Of a stretch of 64,000 nt of DNA, positions 1-11,329 are shown piece after piece. The DNA lies in the NCBI RefSeq assembly GCF_910592395.1, contig NC_088315.1, positions 18,893,808 to 18,957,807 of the forward strand, written 5' to 3'. The stretch comes from Lineus longissimus (Eukaryota; Nemertea; Pilidiophora; Heteronemertea; Lineidae). The notes below the pieces were generated by a model. The model searched no databases, had not been told where the DNA came from, and saw only the letters and a list, made by a program, of their open reading frames with translations. Each line of letters opens with the position of its first letter. The first letter of the stretch is position 1. A program made the translations under genes and the position numbers.

Positions 1-1458
1 TATGCCGAGCTTCTGGTAACCCACAAAAAATGGGATTTTCATTGGTCTGACGTAGACTTTTAGGACTCTGCAATTTTGAAACAGATTTTCAATTACTTAG
101 CCAAAGAGTCCTTTCTTTATTTTGAGAGGGGATAAAAGCTCACGATTCTTTCAGGGGGGGTAGCAGGAATCCCCGTTAATGGTTCTGTAGTCATTGGAGA
201 AATAGGCCCTTGGATAAGAATCGACAAAACAACTCCAAAATATTTTAGTTAAAGTAAGAGTCACTGAACAATAAGTTGATATCAATAGAAATGCTTTGAA
301 TTTTTAAAACAGATTGTTTAAAATTGCATGGTTTACTGAGGATTCAAGTTAGAAATGCCTGACAATAGGCAATTTGCTTTTGGCGTTAGCATATTCACAA
401 GTAAACGTTTGTCATATTTGAAAAAAAGCTGTGTTTTTCCAATGTGATGTGCCTCCTTATGTACACAGATCTAAAAAAAGTTATGTAACTCTGATATTCA
501 AATTAACCTGGTGTAAAAAGGGACTAAAATTTCCAGCAGATGATTTCTCCCTCCCCCTTCTGCCATTGCTCATTCTCCCTCGGAGTTTTGAGCACATTTG
601 CTCATGCTCAAACTGAGTTATGAGCAATGGTACTCCCTGTGGGCAACCCTGTACCAAAAAGTCCTATGGGGGTCATCGGTTACTCCTTGCTCTCTAGGCC
701 TTGGTGGGATATCAATTCCAGCACGAAAACATACCCTGTGAAAACGGGGATGGAAATTTCTGCTTCAAATCCAGGGATGTGGCATTTCCGATTTTCTCTG
801 CCTGATAAGGGTTAAATTTGACACCAGAAGTAGAGGGATGTATGCGTCAGCTCTCTAAAGAACTTTGAATCTTCGAAATCGGACCAAAAACTAACAAATT
901 AGGGGCTCATTTTGCAAGTAAGGACAGCTTTTAAGAAATTATTTCCATATTTTGACATTGACCACAGAACTGAACAGAGCTTTGCCTCTTCTCTCTGCAG
1001 AACTTTGAATTTTCGAAAATGGACCAAAAACAAGCATTTTGAGGCATATTTTGCTCAAAATTTCCCTGGAACTTTTTCCAAGTCCTGTCACATCCCTGCA
1101 GATCGCACTCAAGGATGACTGGGGTGGAGTAACTGAGTCCCCCATCTTAAAATGCATTCCATTCAACAGGTCCGCCCAAGAAGACATCATTGAAAGCAAC
1201 AACCGTTTGTACACAGCAACCGTACAAATGTTCGTCAAGGTGACATTTTTCTGTCTGAAACTCAACAGAGAAAAATTGGGTGTGAAAAATCTGGCTCGAT
1301 TTTATGACAAGGAGGCATTTCAAGAGCAAGAGTACACACCACATGCATACACCAAGTAGGTATGGTACCAGAACAACGGCCAGACCCTTCACTGATTTTT
1401 CACGTATTCGAACGATGTTTTAATGAGTTGTTTTCTATCCCCGATTGGGGTCTTTCAG
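1..1458 (+). other. Non-coding stretch, probably intron of the FNBP4-like gene
   Basis: I see no exon that can be joined in phase to the WW exon at 1459. The short open frames near 900-1360 show no domain and no clear splice pair. The simplest reading is intron, and the rest of the gene lies to the left of the window. Confidence 0.5.
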
Positions 1459-3751
1459 GGATTATAAACGCTACTTCTACCAGAGTGACGAGACTGGCGC
1501 ATCCCAGTGGGAATACCCGATCGAGATGAGTGAGGGATTCGGAGACGGCGTAGAGGCAAGCTCAAGCGCATTGGAAGAAGAGGTCGACTCAAGTGAAGGA
1601 AGACAAGCGCAGGTAAGTTGAACCTCTCTTAGCGGACACCTCTCTATTTAGGACACTCTCTCTAATAAGGACCCTGGTTTTGATCCCAAACCTGCCATTC
1701 TGTTTGAATTGACTTCTGTAGAGTGTACTGAGGACACCTCTGCGTTAACGACAGTGTTAGTCAGACCGGAAGGTGTCCTTAATAGAGAGGTTAGAGTTAG
1801 ACTGTAATTTATTTTCTACGTGTGAACAAGTTTGGTGTGCTTCTGGTCGGTAGATAACACGGTAGATAACCAGCTACCGTACCATCTTGCTCTGCTTTGC
1901 TATAAACCCCTCTTTTAAGACAATGGAAATATTTGGCAAACTCACTTTCTGCTTTTGTTTATCATCAGATTTTCAATGGAATGGAAGGCGATGGTTCGGA
2001 TATAACGAGCACGTTCGTCGAGGAACAAGATCAACCGCAGGTTCCCGATGACTTCGTTGATCCCCCACCTCCTGCAGAGCCATCAGATCTACCGCCCTTG
2101 CCGGAGGAGCCAGACCCGCCTCCATTGCCTCCGGTCTCCCCACCGCCCCCTCCCAGCTCCCCTCCTCCCCCACTCCCTCCAGACGACCCCGCACCACCCC
2201 CAGAAACTGACCAACCACCACCGCCTCCACCCGGGTTTGAGTCAAATTTCGTCCCCCCACCTCCCCCGCCAATATTACCAACTGGCTACAGTCCGCCGCC
2301 CTTACCCCCAGGGACTGAGCACCCAACGTATCATCTAGCTCATAGCCCCATTCAGGAGATCGACATGGAAATTGACGACAATGAAGTAGACTCGACGGTC
2401 CCGGACCTCCAGCCTCCACCCATGCCCCCGTACACCAAACATCCCATCTCAATCTCGTCAGTATCGAGTTCTTATAGTGTCACACCAATGCCCTTCTCAT
2501 ATCAATCCACTGCCTACAGTGCCTCAACGACGGTACCTGACTACCGAGTCGCCCCACCTCCCCCACCCCCGCCCAGCGGTATGGAGTCCGAGGACTCACA
2601 AGACGCCCTGTACCCGACTAGTTCGATCTCCCGACTACCAACCATTGACAAACCTGCCCACCTAATCGCACAACCAGTCCTGTTCAAAACATCTCAAACG
2701 GAAGCAAGTACGACAAGACGTGTCAGTCTGCCGTTTACGTTTGCGCCGGATACGACGTCGGGCGCCGCCGTGTCGTCTACAGAGTCGGCGGTGCCGAGTA
2801 CGAGTCAGCAAGGTCATAGTGCGAGCCAGCTGGCGATGAACTTGGCAGCATCTGTGTCGGAGAGTGGGAAAAAGAAGAAAAAGGTTTGTAGAAAAAGCTT
2901 TGGTTTGGGTATTTGGTGCCTTTTATCCAGTCTGATGAAGCAGTGTAACTATGTCTTCTGTGTAAGGACGCAAAAAGTAAAGTCTTCGGTTCTGTGCATT
3001 GATGTATGTAAATCATACTCCATGCATGCGAGTACTCGGAAGTGTGCCTGGAGATTACATAAGTCGTAGTTCCACCTATCATAAAACCCCGTGTTTTTTC
3101 AAGACCCTTGTCTTCGCCGTGTGTCAAAAAACCCGCGGCGCACTTACACCTATCAGTTGTGTTAGATAATGGTTAATAGCCCCGGCGACAGGTGCGCTGT
3201 AGGTAGGGAGCTCTCCTGTATTTCTTTCCCGTTGGAGAAGGCGCAATACCGAGGCAACTACACCGCGCCATCTGTCGCCGGATCTTAGAACTTGCAATTG
3301 CCGTGTCTATTCAGATTCCACCTATCAAAAAACCTGTGTTGAACACGGGTCTAAATTAGCCCCCAATTAGCCCCATCGAGCTCGATGGGGCTAATAGACA
3401 CGGGGATTTGACACACGGGTCTATTTAGACACGACAATTCATAGGTGTAAGCGCAAAAGACATGGGGATTTGATAGGTGGAGGTACGACTATACACACAG
3501 TCCTAGCCTTTCGAGTCACGTGTTTAGAAATGCATCAGCTGCGGTATTAACCCTTGAGAGTCAAGATGTAGATACGTTTCATCTATTCATGTATGTTTCA
3601 GATCAAAATCAAATCCGGTGGTGCTTTGTCTCTGAAGAAGAAAAACGTTTCGTCGATGGTCCAGAAGTGGCAGAAAGCGCAGCGAGAGGTCGAGGACGAA
3701 ATTGCTCAAGCGGCTGCCCGTGCTATAAAAGAAGGCGAAAATAGCAGTTGA
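1459..3751 (+). CDS. FNBP4-like WW-domain, proline-rich protein, 3' end (three exons)
   Basis: The three last coding exons are 1459-1612, 1969-2883 and 3602-3751, with the stop TGA at 3749-3751. Exon 1 follows a TCTTTCAG acceptor and encodes the end of a WW domain (YKRYFYQSDETGASQWEYP, with the second Trp and the Pro), then an acidic Ser/Glu tract. Exon 2 (305 codons) starts in phase 0 and is dominated by proline-rich stretches (PPPPLPP-type) that would bind WW/SH3/EVH1-type partners. It ends in a Lys-rich run before a GTTTGT donor. Exon 3 is Lys/Gln rich (VSSMVQKWQKAQREVEDE), predicted helical. Phases agree (0/0). WW plus polyproline plus the KWQK-type C-terminus matches formin-binding protein 4, a nuclear/cytoplasmic adaptor. 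Upstream exons lie outside the window or were not recognised. The identity is inferred from layout and motifs, so another WW/polyproline adaptor is possible. Confidence 0.7.
1620..1797. repeat. Interspersed 'CCTCTCTATTAAGGACACC' repeat (copy 1)
   Basis: This intronic stretch begins GAACCTCTCTTAGCGGACACC and closes with the complementary GGTGTCCTTAATAGAGAGGTT, so the ends form an inverted repeat. Related copies occur at 4137-4440, 6238-6310, 13308-13390, 29810-29990, 39985-40170 and 49850-49915. It behaves like a high-copy foldback element. No coding capacity is visible. Confidence 0.75.
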
Positions 3752-4136
3752 TTGTGCGTGAAATTGGGGACGGTTTCACCTCGTGTCGTCAGTTAGGACA
3801 ATTGTGATCATTGGTCATGGTGACCGTATCGAATCCTTGGCTGATTGAGAAATTTTGGAATGTGGGGCGGAGCTGAACTTGGAGAGTCCAATCGAAGAAT
3901 TGTTGGGATTGAGTTTCCTTCCCTAGAAATGTTTTGAAATTTTTGTACCAAGTAGGCATTTTTCTGGGCATCTGAGGGTTAAAATTTCAATTAGACGTGT
4001 TTTTTTTGGGGAGAGGTGCTCTGAAAATTTGTTACTCTCTGACAGAAAAGGGGGTTGCAAGCCTGATTCCCACCCCTTAATCCACATCTGCATAGAAATG
4101 GAAAAGTGTTGATTCAGTATTATTTATACTAAGTAC
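3752..4136. other. 3'UTR / intergenic DNA after the FNBP4-like gene
   Basis: No conserved reading frame or domain is visible on either strand. It directly follows the stop codon, so at least part should be 3' untranslated sequence. The downstream large gene runs toward it from the right, and no exon of that gene could be recognised here. Confidence 0.5.
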
Positions 4137-4440
4137 AGTAGAACCTCTCTATCCAGGACACCCTTGGGACTGACAAATGTTGTCCTAAATAGAGAGGTGT
4201 CCTGATAAGAGAGGTCAAATGAATGGAAACAATCATTTGGGGACCAAAGCTAGTGTCCTTAATAGAGAGGTGTCCTGATAAGAGAGGTCAAATTGAATGG
4301 CAACAACCATTTGGGGACCAAAGCTAGTGTCCTTAATAGAGAGGTGTCCTGATAAGAGAGGTCAAATTGAATGGCAACAACCCTTTAGGGACCAAAGCTA
4401 GTGTCCTTAATAGAGAGGTGCCTGCAAAGGGAGGTTCCAA
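4137..4440. repeat. Tandem array (about 3 units of ~78 bp) of the 'CCTCTCTATTAAGGACACC' repeat
   Basis: Three near-identical units each carry GTGTCCTTAATAGAGAGGTG, then GATAAGAGAGGTCAAAT and a GGGGACCAAAGCTAGT block. It is the interspersed foldback family amplified in tandem, as seen on a larger scale at 6290-8715. Confidence 0.85.
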
Positions 4441-4484
4441 TGTAAAGCACTTTGAGGATGTTGTATACATTAAAATTAAAGAGC

Positions 4485-4768
4485 TTTGTAAGAAGGCCGC
4501 GGCTATTCTTACGACGATCCCTAATGCATTTTACATACAAAGTGCTTGTTATTCTTACGACGATCATTTTCACCTTTTTGGGCCTTAATCCTAACCCTGA
4601 CGCTCACCCTGACCCTTGCACTTACTCCTAGCGCCAACCCTAACCCTAACCCTTCCTTTACACTAGTCTTATCTCCCTAGATCCTCAGTTTAATCTCTGA
4701 AATCGCATAAATCCTAAGTTACGACTAGTCGTAAGAATAGCCACTTTGTTGTAAGAACTTACATTGAA
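4485..4768. mobile_element. Small foldback element with telomere-like interior
   Basis: The left arm reads GGCTATTCTTACGAC (about 4500) and the right arm GTCGTAAGAATAGCC (about 4728), a perfect inverted repeat. Outer TTGTAAGAA copies occur on both sides. The interior (about 4585-4655) holds degenerate CCTAACCCT repeats. No coding sequence is present. I read it as a MITE-like element that carries or captured telomere-like DNA. Confidence 0.6.
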
Positions 4769-5149
4769 AGGTCTTTTGTAAAGGCTTGTAAAATCGCTTG
4801 TAAATCTTTTGTGAAGTCTACATGTATTGTGTGTGGATGATTCACATGTGATGTTTATTCAGTCACAGTATTTGATGTACTGTAAAGACTAGGATGTTCA
4901 GTAACGAGTTTTAATTTGAGAAGAGCCAATAATTGTTTTAAAAATGTGGACAGATGTCATCATGTGCATCTTTATGGCTGAACTCGGGGGTCACACACTG
5001 TTTTGAGTCTTTCCAAGATTCCTGAAAATGTCTGAAAAAAATTAAATTTCAGAGAATTTTTAGTTTTGCTGATTTCGAAACCTTTTTCGGTCCAAAAGAT
5101 ACAATTTTCAAGAACTGCAAACTAGGGTGCTGATTAGACCAGGTTAACT

Positions 5150-5556
5150 ACCTGTATTACAGTACTCTGAGTACCGGTATTCCAGTATCATTGGTGAAGT
5201 ACCAGTATTGCGGTACCGGTATTCCAGTGTCATTGTTGAAGTACCAGTATTGCGGTACCGGTATTCCAGTGTCATTGTTGAAGTACCAGTATTGCGGTAC
5301 CGGTATTCCAGTGTCATTGTTGAAGTACCAGTATTGCAGTACCGGTATTCCAGTATCACTGTTGAAGTACCAGTATTGCAGTACCGGTATTCCAGTGTCA
5401 TTGTTGAAGTACCAGTATTGCAGTACCGGTATTCCAGTATCATTGTTGAAGTACCAGTATTGCAGTACCGGTATTCCAGTGTCATTGTTGAAGTACCAGT
5501 ATTGCAGTACCGGTATTCCAGTATCACTGTTGAAGTACCAGTATTGCGGTACCGGT
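5150..5556. repeat. 42-bp minisatellite, array 1 (~9.5 units)
   Basis: The unit is built from AGTACCAGTATTGC, AGTACCGGTATTCC and a more diverged AGTATCATTGTTGA, i.e. three 14-bp subunits. Because 42 is divisible by three and the unit lacks stops in several frames, long spurious open frames appear on both strands. The paired array at 11810-12620 is longer. Confidence 0.95.
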
Positions 5557-6290
5557 ATATCTGATCTCTTCATTTCTTCGAAATAAGTTAGTAGTCAACT
5601 AATTACTGGAGTAGACATGTTCGATAAAGTCGGTTTGGGCTCTTGACCTGTTGGGTGTTTGACCTCGAACAAAGGGGTCACTGTGGCTTATGGTATTGTC
5701 CAAGGTAACAATATCTTGGCACGCTTGAGTTTATGCATCTGTTCGTTCGTTCGGTCGTCTTTGTTGAAACTGTCTATATTGCACACACCATGGCCTTATT
5801 CTTTGAGAATTTTTGATGTAAATTATTTCATGTAAAATATTTTATTTAGGACTTTGTTCAAATTATGACTGACGAGAAAAAAATGGCTGTTGTTGTGGTA
5901 AACATAGCGTGACTGAGATTTTCTCTCAAAAAATCGCTCAGGCAAGAACGTTGCAATATTTACAATAACAAAATTGGGGCACCAAAGCAAAATTTATCAG
6001 AACCACAGCTATTTTTAGGCCTTGCTTCCATGTATTTTGATGCAAATGCATGAGAATCATGTGATTGGATAATAAACAAAAAAATGAAATGACTTTTTTG
6101 TTGTATATTTTGTGTTCTTGTTTACATTGCCAATACTGTTGCCAAGGCAACTTTTGGAAAGGCATGGAATTTATTGACGGGAGATAACAGGCAAGAGCGG
6201 ATTGGGATATCCCTATCTCGTAGATCATCAAAACTACAATGGAACCTCTATTTGAAGGACACCATGGGGACTGATAAATGTGTCCTTATC
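5557..6290. other. Duplicated spacer between the two minisatellites (copy 1)
   Basis: Nearly identical to 12620-13370. The two copies differ by small indels (for example a 16-bp insertion in copy 2 near 12780) that break any shared reading frame, so I treat it as non-coding. It ends in a copy of the GGAACCTCTATTTGAAGGACACC repeat at about 6238. Confidence 0.75.
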
Positions 6291-8715
6291 AGGCAGTTGT
6301 CATGATAACAAATAAAATTGATTGGAAACTATCTGTTCTGGCCCAATACCACCGTCTATAAGTTGTCTGTCCTGATAACAAAAACGATCTTTTGGCCCAA
6401 TACCACTGTCTATAAGCTGTCCGTCCTGATGACGGAAACGATCTTTTGGCCCAATACCACTGTCTATAAGCTGTCCGTCCTGATAACAGAAACAATATTT
6501 TGGCCCAATACCACTGTCGACAAGCTGTCCATCCTGATAACAGAAACGATCTTTTGGCCCAATACCACTGTCTATAAGCTGTCCATCCTGATGACAGAAA
6601 CGATATTTTGGCCCAATACCACTGTCTATAAGCTGTCCGTCCTGATAACAGAAACAATATTTTGACCCAATACCACTCTACAAGCTGTCCGTCCTGATGA
6701 CAGAAACAATATTTTGGCCCAATACCACTCTACAAGCTGTCCGTCCTGATAACAGAAACAATATTTTGGCCCAATACCACTGTCTACAAGCTGTCCATCC
6801 TGATGACAGAAACGATATTTTGGCCCAATACCACTGTCTATAAGCTGTCCATCCTGATAACAGAAACAATATTTTGGCCCAATACCACTGTCTGCAAGCT
6901 GTCCGTCCTGATGACAGAAACGATATTTTTGCCCAATACCACTCTACAAGCTGTCCGTCCTGATAACAGAAACGATATTTTGGCCCAATACCACTGTCTA
7001 CAAGCTGACCATCCTGATGACAGAAACGATATTTTGGCCCAATACCACTGTCTATAAGCTGTCCGTCCTGATAACAGAAACAATATTTTGGCCCAATACC
7101 ACTGTCGACAAGCTGTCCGTCCTTATAACGGAAATGATATTTTGGCCCAATACCGTTCTACAAGCTGTCCGTCCTGATAACAGAAACGATATTTTGGCCC
7201 AATACCTATCTACAAGCTGTCCATCCTGGTAACAGAAACAATATTTTGGCCCAATACCACTCTACAAGCTGTCCGTCCTGATAACAGAAACGATATTTTG
7301 GCCCAATACCACTGTCTATAAGCTGTCCGTCCTGATAACAGAAACGATCTTTTGGCCCAATACCATTGTCTATATGCTGTCCGTCCTGATGACAGAAACG
7401 ATATTTTGGCCCAATACCACTGTCGACAAGCTGTCCGTCCTTATAACGGAAATGATATTTTGGCCCAATACCACTCTACAAGCTGTCCGTCCTGATGACA
7501 GAAACGATATTTTGGCCCAATACCACTGTCTACAAGCTGTCCGTCCCGATAACAGAAACAATATTTTGGCCCAATACCACTGTCGACAAGCTGTCCGTCC
7601 TGATAACGGAAATGATATTTTGGCCCAATACCACTCTACAAGCTGTCCGTCCTGATGACAGAAACGATATTTTGGCCCAATACCACTGTCGACAAGCTGT
7701 CCGTCCTTATAACGGAAATGATATTTTGGCCCAATACCACTGTCGACAAGCTGTCCGTCCTGATAACGGAAATGATATTTTGGCCCAATACCACTCTACA
7801 AGCTGTCCGTCCTGATGACAGAAACGATATTTTGGCCCAATACCACTGTCGACAAGCTGTCCGTCCTGATAACGGAAATGATATTTTGGCCCAATACCAC
7901 TCTACAAGCTGTCCGTCCTGATGACAGAAACGATATTTTGGCCCAATACCACTGTCGACAAGCTGTCCGTCCTTATAACGGAAATGATATTTTGGCCCAA
8001 TACCACTGTCGACAAGCTGTCCGTCCTGATAACGGAAATGATATTTTGGCCCAATACCACTCTACAAGCTGTCCGTCCTGATGACAGAAACGATATTTTG
8101 GCCCAATACCACTGTCGACAAGCTGTCCGTCCTTATAACGGAAATGATATTTTGGCCCAATACCACTCTACAAGCTGTCCGTCCTGATGACAGAAACGAT
8201 CTTTTGGCCCAATACCATTGTCTATATGCTGTCCGTCCTGATGACAGAAACGATATTTTGGCCCAATACCACTGTCGACAAGCTGTCCGTCCTTATAACG
8301 GAAATGATATTTTGGCCCAATACCACTCTACAAGCTGTCCGTCCTGATGACAGAAACGATATTTTGGCCCAATACCACTGTCTACAAGCTGTCCGTCCTG
8401 ATAACAGAAACAATATTTTGGCCCAATACCACTGTCGACAAGCTGTCCGTCCTGATAACGGAAATGATATTTTGGCCCAATACCACTCTACAAGCTGTCC
8501 GTCCTGGTGACAGAAACGATATTTTGGCCCAATACCACTGTCGACAAGCTGTCCGTCCTTATAACGGAAATGATATTTTGGCCCAATACCACTCTACAAG
8601 CTGTCCGTCCTGATGACAGAAACGATATTTTGGCCCAATACCACTGTCTACAAGCTGTCCGTCCTGATAACAGAAACGATATTTTTGCCCAATACCACTG
8701 TCTAGATGCTGTCCT
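6290..8715. repeat. 54-bp minisatellite, array 1 (~45 units)
   Basis: The unit starts CTGTCCGTCCTGATAACAGA and continues to a TTTTGGCCCAATACCACT block. Shorter variants lacking GTC within CACTGTCTACAAG give higher-order blocks from about 7370. The left edge grades into a GGAACCTCTATTTGAAGGACACC repeat copy and the right edge ends in a TGTCCTTGATACAG variant, suggesting the array grew from one interspersed repeat. Spurious open frames occur on both strands. Confidence 0.95.
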
Positions 8716-8767
8716 TGATACAGATGACCTGATTACAGAGGTAAAATTGTACAGAATTTACCTATTT

Positions 8768-9008
8768 TTGAAAAAGCTGGATCACTGGACTGCTAGATGT
8801 ACTGGATTGTGACTCATGGATCACCACCGCCTGGATGGATTGCGCAATTCCCGAATCCCTAATGTTTCCCACCATGTGCTTCAAGTGCACACACTGGCAC
8901 TGCCGTCGGTATTGTTATCATATTCCGAACGGTCCCCAGTCCAGGCGGTGGTGATTCATGAGTCACACTCAAGTGAATCCAGCTGTCTGACGATCCAGCT
9001 TTTTTCGA
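8768..9008. mobile_element. Foldback element with ~65-bp inverted arms (copy 1)
   Basis: The left arm (AAAAAGCTGGATCACTGGAC then GACTCATGGATCACCACC) is the imperfect reverse complement of the right arm, which ends GACGATCCAGCTTTTTTCG. It has a unique centre of about 100 bp and no coding capacity. The second copy lies at 14219-14466. Confidence 0.75.
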
Positions 9009-9525
9009 ATACTCCCGTAACCTGTATATGTACATGTATATCAATTTGTGCCGAGCGGCCACCACCAAAATAGTATTTTTAATTCATGGTGTTTTAAATT
9101 GAACATGGTGCTGACCGGAATCATCCCTGATTTGAGTAAGCTTGAAACAAGACATCATTTAATTGATTAATTTGTCTGGAGTAGGCCTATACAAGGATTT
9201 CGTGGTACAAATTTGACTGATGAACTCTCTTCTTCTTTCATTAAAGCTTTACCCAATCTCCCGCAAAACTGACGTACCAAAACCTGATATTTTTATGCAA
9301 GCCATACCTGGTCATTATGCTACCGGATACACGCTTAGACATTATAAATTTTTTTTATATATATTGACATTAATGACAACAAAATTGGTGATGCATCAAA
9401 CACGTTCAGAAAAATAGTTTGGTGAACCAGAAGAAGAACAAACATACTGTTAAAGGGAGACTGTAGGCAGAAGTCACATCGGTCATTTCAAGGAACGAAA
9501 TCAGCGCGCGCCTCTCGTACCGATC
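9009..9525 (+). other. Upstream flank of GPCR copy 1
   Basis: Duplicated at 14467-14994. No domain or conserved frame upstream of the receptor ATG. A promoter or 5' leader is expected here, but no motif is clear enough to mark. Confidence 0.5.
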
Positions 9526-10548
9526 ATGGCGTTCGTTGGATTAGAAATGACCACCATGCTTTCAAATGTAAGCACGACTGCAACAACTTCGTCACCAAGT
9601 GATCAGCGCCTTCTAGAGATATTCCTGCAAATCTTCAAGCATCTAAAATACATGATCTTTTTTACGATGACATTTGGGATACCTGGGAATGTCTTACTCT
9701 TCCTGGTGATGATTCAGAAAACGAATAGATCGTCGTCCACTGGCGTATATATGTGTGCGCTGTCAGTTGTCGATACAATCGCTTTCATAGCGCCTGCGAT
9801 TGACGGGATTGGCGCGAAAGGGAAGAATTGTTGGTTGAGCTTCGTCAACAATGCGGCCACAGCGTGTTCGAGCTGGATTATCGTGTCAATGTCTACGGAT
9901 AGATTGATTGCAGTCCAGTGGCCTTTAAAAGCTATTGACTTCTGCTCTAGCCGGCGTGCGAAGTGGACTGTCTTTTGCATGTGCACATTCTGCGTCCTGT
10001 TCAATTTCCATTTCATACTAACGCAGTCATACGTCTGTGATCCTGTCTTGAAGAGTTGTATCTGCACCCAGCATGCATTTGGTTCTTCGTACTGGGTCAA
10101 TGTCATTCGATGGAGTGATTTTATTGTAAGTGCTGTGATACCTATTTCATCTCTGCTAGTTATCAATTCGTTGATTATCAAAGCATTGAAGCGTTCGTCC
10201 AACAAACGGGCTGAACTGAGCGGTACTGGAAACAAAAATGAAAAGGAGAAACGCCAAAAAGATGTCGTGGCAGACACTCGGCTCATCACACACATGCTTT
10301 TGCTTATTAGCTTTGCTTTCATAATCACGGTTGCTCCACATAGAATCGTCCGATCATTAAACAGTCTTTTCAAGCCGACATCTGCTCTTGCTCAGGCTAT
10401 TGTTCTAGCCTTTCGGAGGTTCTGTTTTCAATTCATGTTTGTCAATAACGGAGTCAATTTTTATTTGTACATTTGCGGCGGAGGGAGGAGATTCCATAGA
10501 AGTTTGGCACTTCTATTCAAAAAAGTCATCCCATGGAACTGCCAGTGA
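9526..10548 (+). CDS. Rhodopsin-class GPCR, copy 1 (single exon, 340 aa)
   Basis: Seven hydrophobic segments are visible. TM1 carries GIPGNVLLFLV (GN motif). TM3 ends with STDRLIAV (DR in place of DRY). ECL1 has a Cys (KNCWLSF) that can pair with ECL2 Cys (YVCDP/CICTQH). TM6 has a PHR turn (ITVAPHRIV). TM7 ends NFYLYICGGGRRF, replacing NPxxY. The short N-terminus contains an N-glycosylation site (NVST). These features match peptide-receptor-like class A GPCRs of lineage-expanded invertebrate families, and the ligand is unknown. Over 95% identical by eye to the copy at 14995-16008: differences include a 3-residue KEK insertion in ICL3 and changes near TM6/TM7. The ATG sits where the two copies begin to agree as protein. 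It is a plasma-membrane receptor by family knowledge. Confidence 0.88.
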   Translation: MAFVGLEMTTMLSNVSTTATTSSPSDQRLLEIFLQIFKHLKYMIFFTMTFGIPGNVLLFLVMIQKTNRSSSTGVYMCALSVVDTIAFIAPAIDGIGAKGKNCWLSFVNNAATACSSWIIVSMSTDRLIAVQWPLKAIDFCSSRRAKWTVFCMCTFCVLFNFHFILTQSYVCDPVLKSCICTQHAFGSSYWVNVIRWSDFIVSAVIPISSLLVINSLIIKALKRSSNKRAELSGTGNKNEKEKRQKDVVADTRLITHMLLLISFAFIITVAPHRIVRSLNSLFKPTSALAQAIVLAFRRFCFQFMFVNNGVNFYLYICGGGRRFHRSLALLFKKVIPWNCQ

Positions 10549-10809
10549 TAGGGAGGTAGTCCTAGTAATATCTACATGTCCCTCTCCAAAGTTTTCAGAA
10601 ATCTAATTGGTTGGCCTTGCTAGTTCAAACCTTGCCTCATCTTGAAGACTCTGAAACGATAACAAAAGATAAGTTCTGATTTCGATCCAACGAAAGATGG
10701 GTTCAGATTTTGAATAAAAAAAACGTGAACAAAAGTCAATCTTGAAGTAACAAGTTTCACCATTTAATATGTCTATGCTTTTAATCTTGCAGTAGTTAGT
10801 TTAACCATT

Positions 10810-10958
10810 CCGCCTGGCGGAAAAGACGCCACTGGACGCCGATTCTGGGCAGGTGTGCTCTGACCGATATCCACTGGCCGCCAACTTTGGCGTCGAGAGG
10901 CGTCAGCCGAACGCTTCTTGTCGCCAAAGTTGGCGGCTAGTGTGCTGCAGGCTTTACA
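10810..10958. mobile_element. Fragment of the CGCCAAC-type MITE (copy 1, left end missing)
   Basis: It begins internally (GGCGGAAAAGACGCC) and keeps the right terminus TTGGCGGCTAGTGTGCTG. Full copies are at 28521-28879 and 42275-42715. The equivalent site in the second duplicate (16290-16745) is longer, so this one suffered an internal or left deletion. Confidence 0.75.
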
Positions 10959-11180
10959 GCAGACACATTTGAAGTCCGTGCTTTAAATCTATTCAGATTC
11001 ATTCCAAGGACAAGTAAGCTACGATATCGAAACGACTTGTTTAGATTTGTAAGTTTACAAGTAACATTCACTAGGCAAATGCCGTTTTGATTCGGGACTG
11101 ATAATGATTACCAACAACTTCATCAAACTGCTGCTGTGTACAGCCTAGGTCTCCTGAGCTGTCAAGGATTAGCAATGGTG

Positions 11181-11300
11181 CCTCCAAAGTCTCTGCCAGG
11201 AGATGGAGACAGACTGTTGACACCACACCAAATTGAGGACCTGGCCCAGGATAGGGAAAGCTGGAGGAAGCTTGTGGCCGCCAGATGCGCAGTCGACTGA
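11181..11300 (+). pseudogene. LINE ORF2 C-terminal remnant (copy 1)
   Basis: A 39-codon frame ending in TGA reads ...EDLAQDRESWRKLVAARC..., the DR-x-x-WR-x-LV pattern typical of the very end of non-LTR retrotransposon ORF2 proteins. It is followed by a short GAT-rich tail. It is duplicated at 16793-16912 and nothing else of the element remains. Confidence 0.65.
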
Positions 11301-11329
11301 TGACGATGATAAAGATTAGGCCTATTCAC

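Noticed and set aside
1039-1359. 106-residue frame upstream of the WW exon as an FNBP4 exon
   Set aside because: No acceptor/donor pair giving the needed phase, and no recognisable WW or proline-rich sequence.
1973-2452. 159-residue frame antisense to the proline-rich exon
   Set aside because: Proline codons read in reverse give Gly/Trp-rich stop-poor frames. No domain.
5144-5586. Long open frames with 14-residue repeats on both strands
   Set aside because: They arise from the stop-free 42-bp minisatellite. All frames repeat equally and no start, splice or domain context supports translation.
5938-6231. 97-residue minus frame conserved at 13007-13300
   Set aside because: Conserved only because the block is duplicated; it shows no domain and the neighbouring frame is broken by indels.
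7370-8700. Possible CRISPR-like array of regularly spaced repeats
   Set aside because: There are no unique spacers; the whole unit repeats, and the genome is eukaryotic.
6289-8812. Many overlapping ~60-120-residue frames over the 54-bp array
   Set aside because: Tandem repeat artefacts, with both strands open and frequent in-array stops.
9714-10373. 219-residue frame antisense to GPCR copy 1 (and 15183-15833 in copy 2)
   Set aside because: A shadow of the receptor coding strand: no hydrophobic or domain pattern of its own, and its conservation follows from the duplication.
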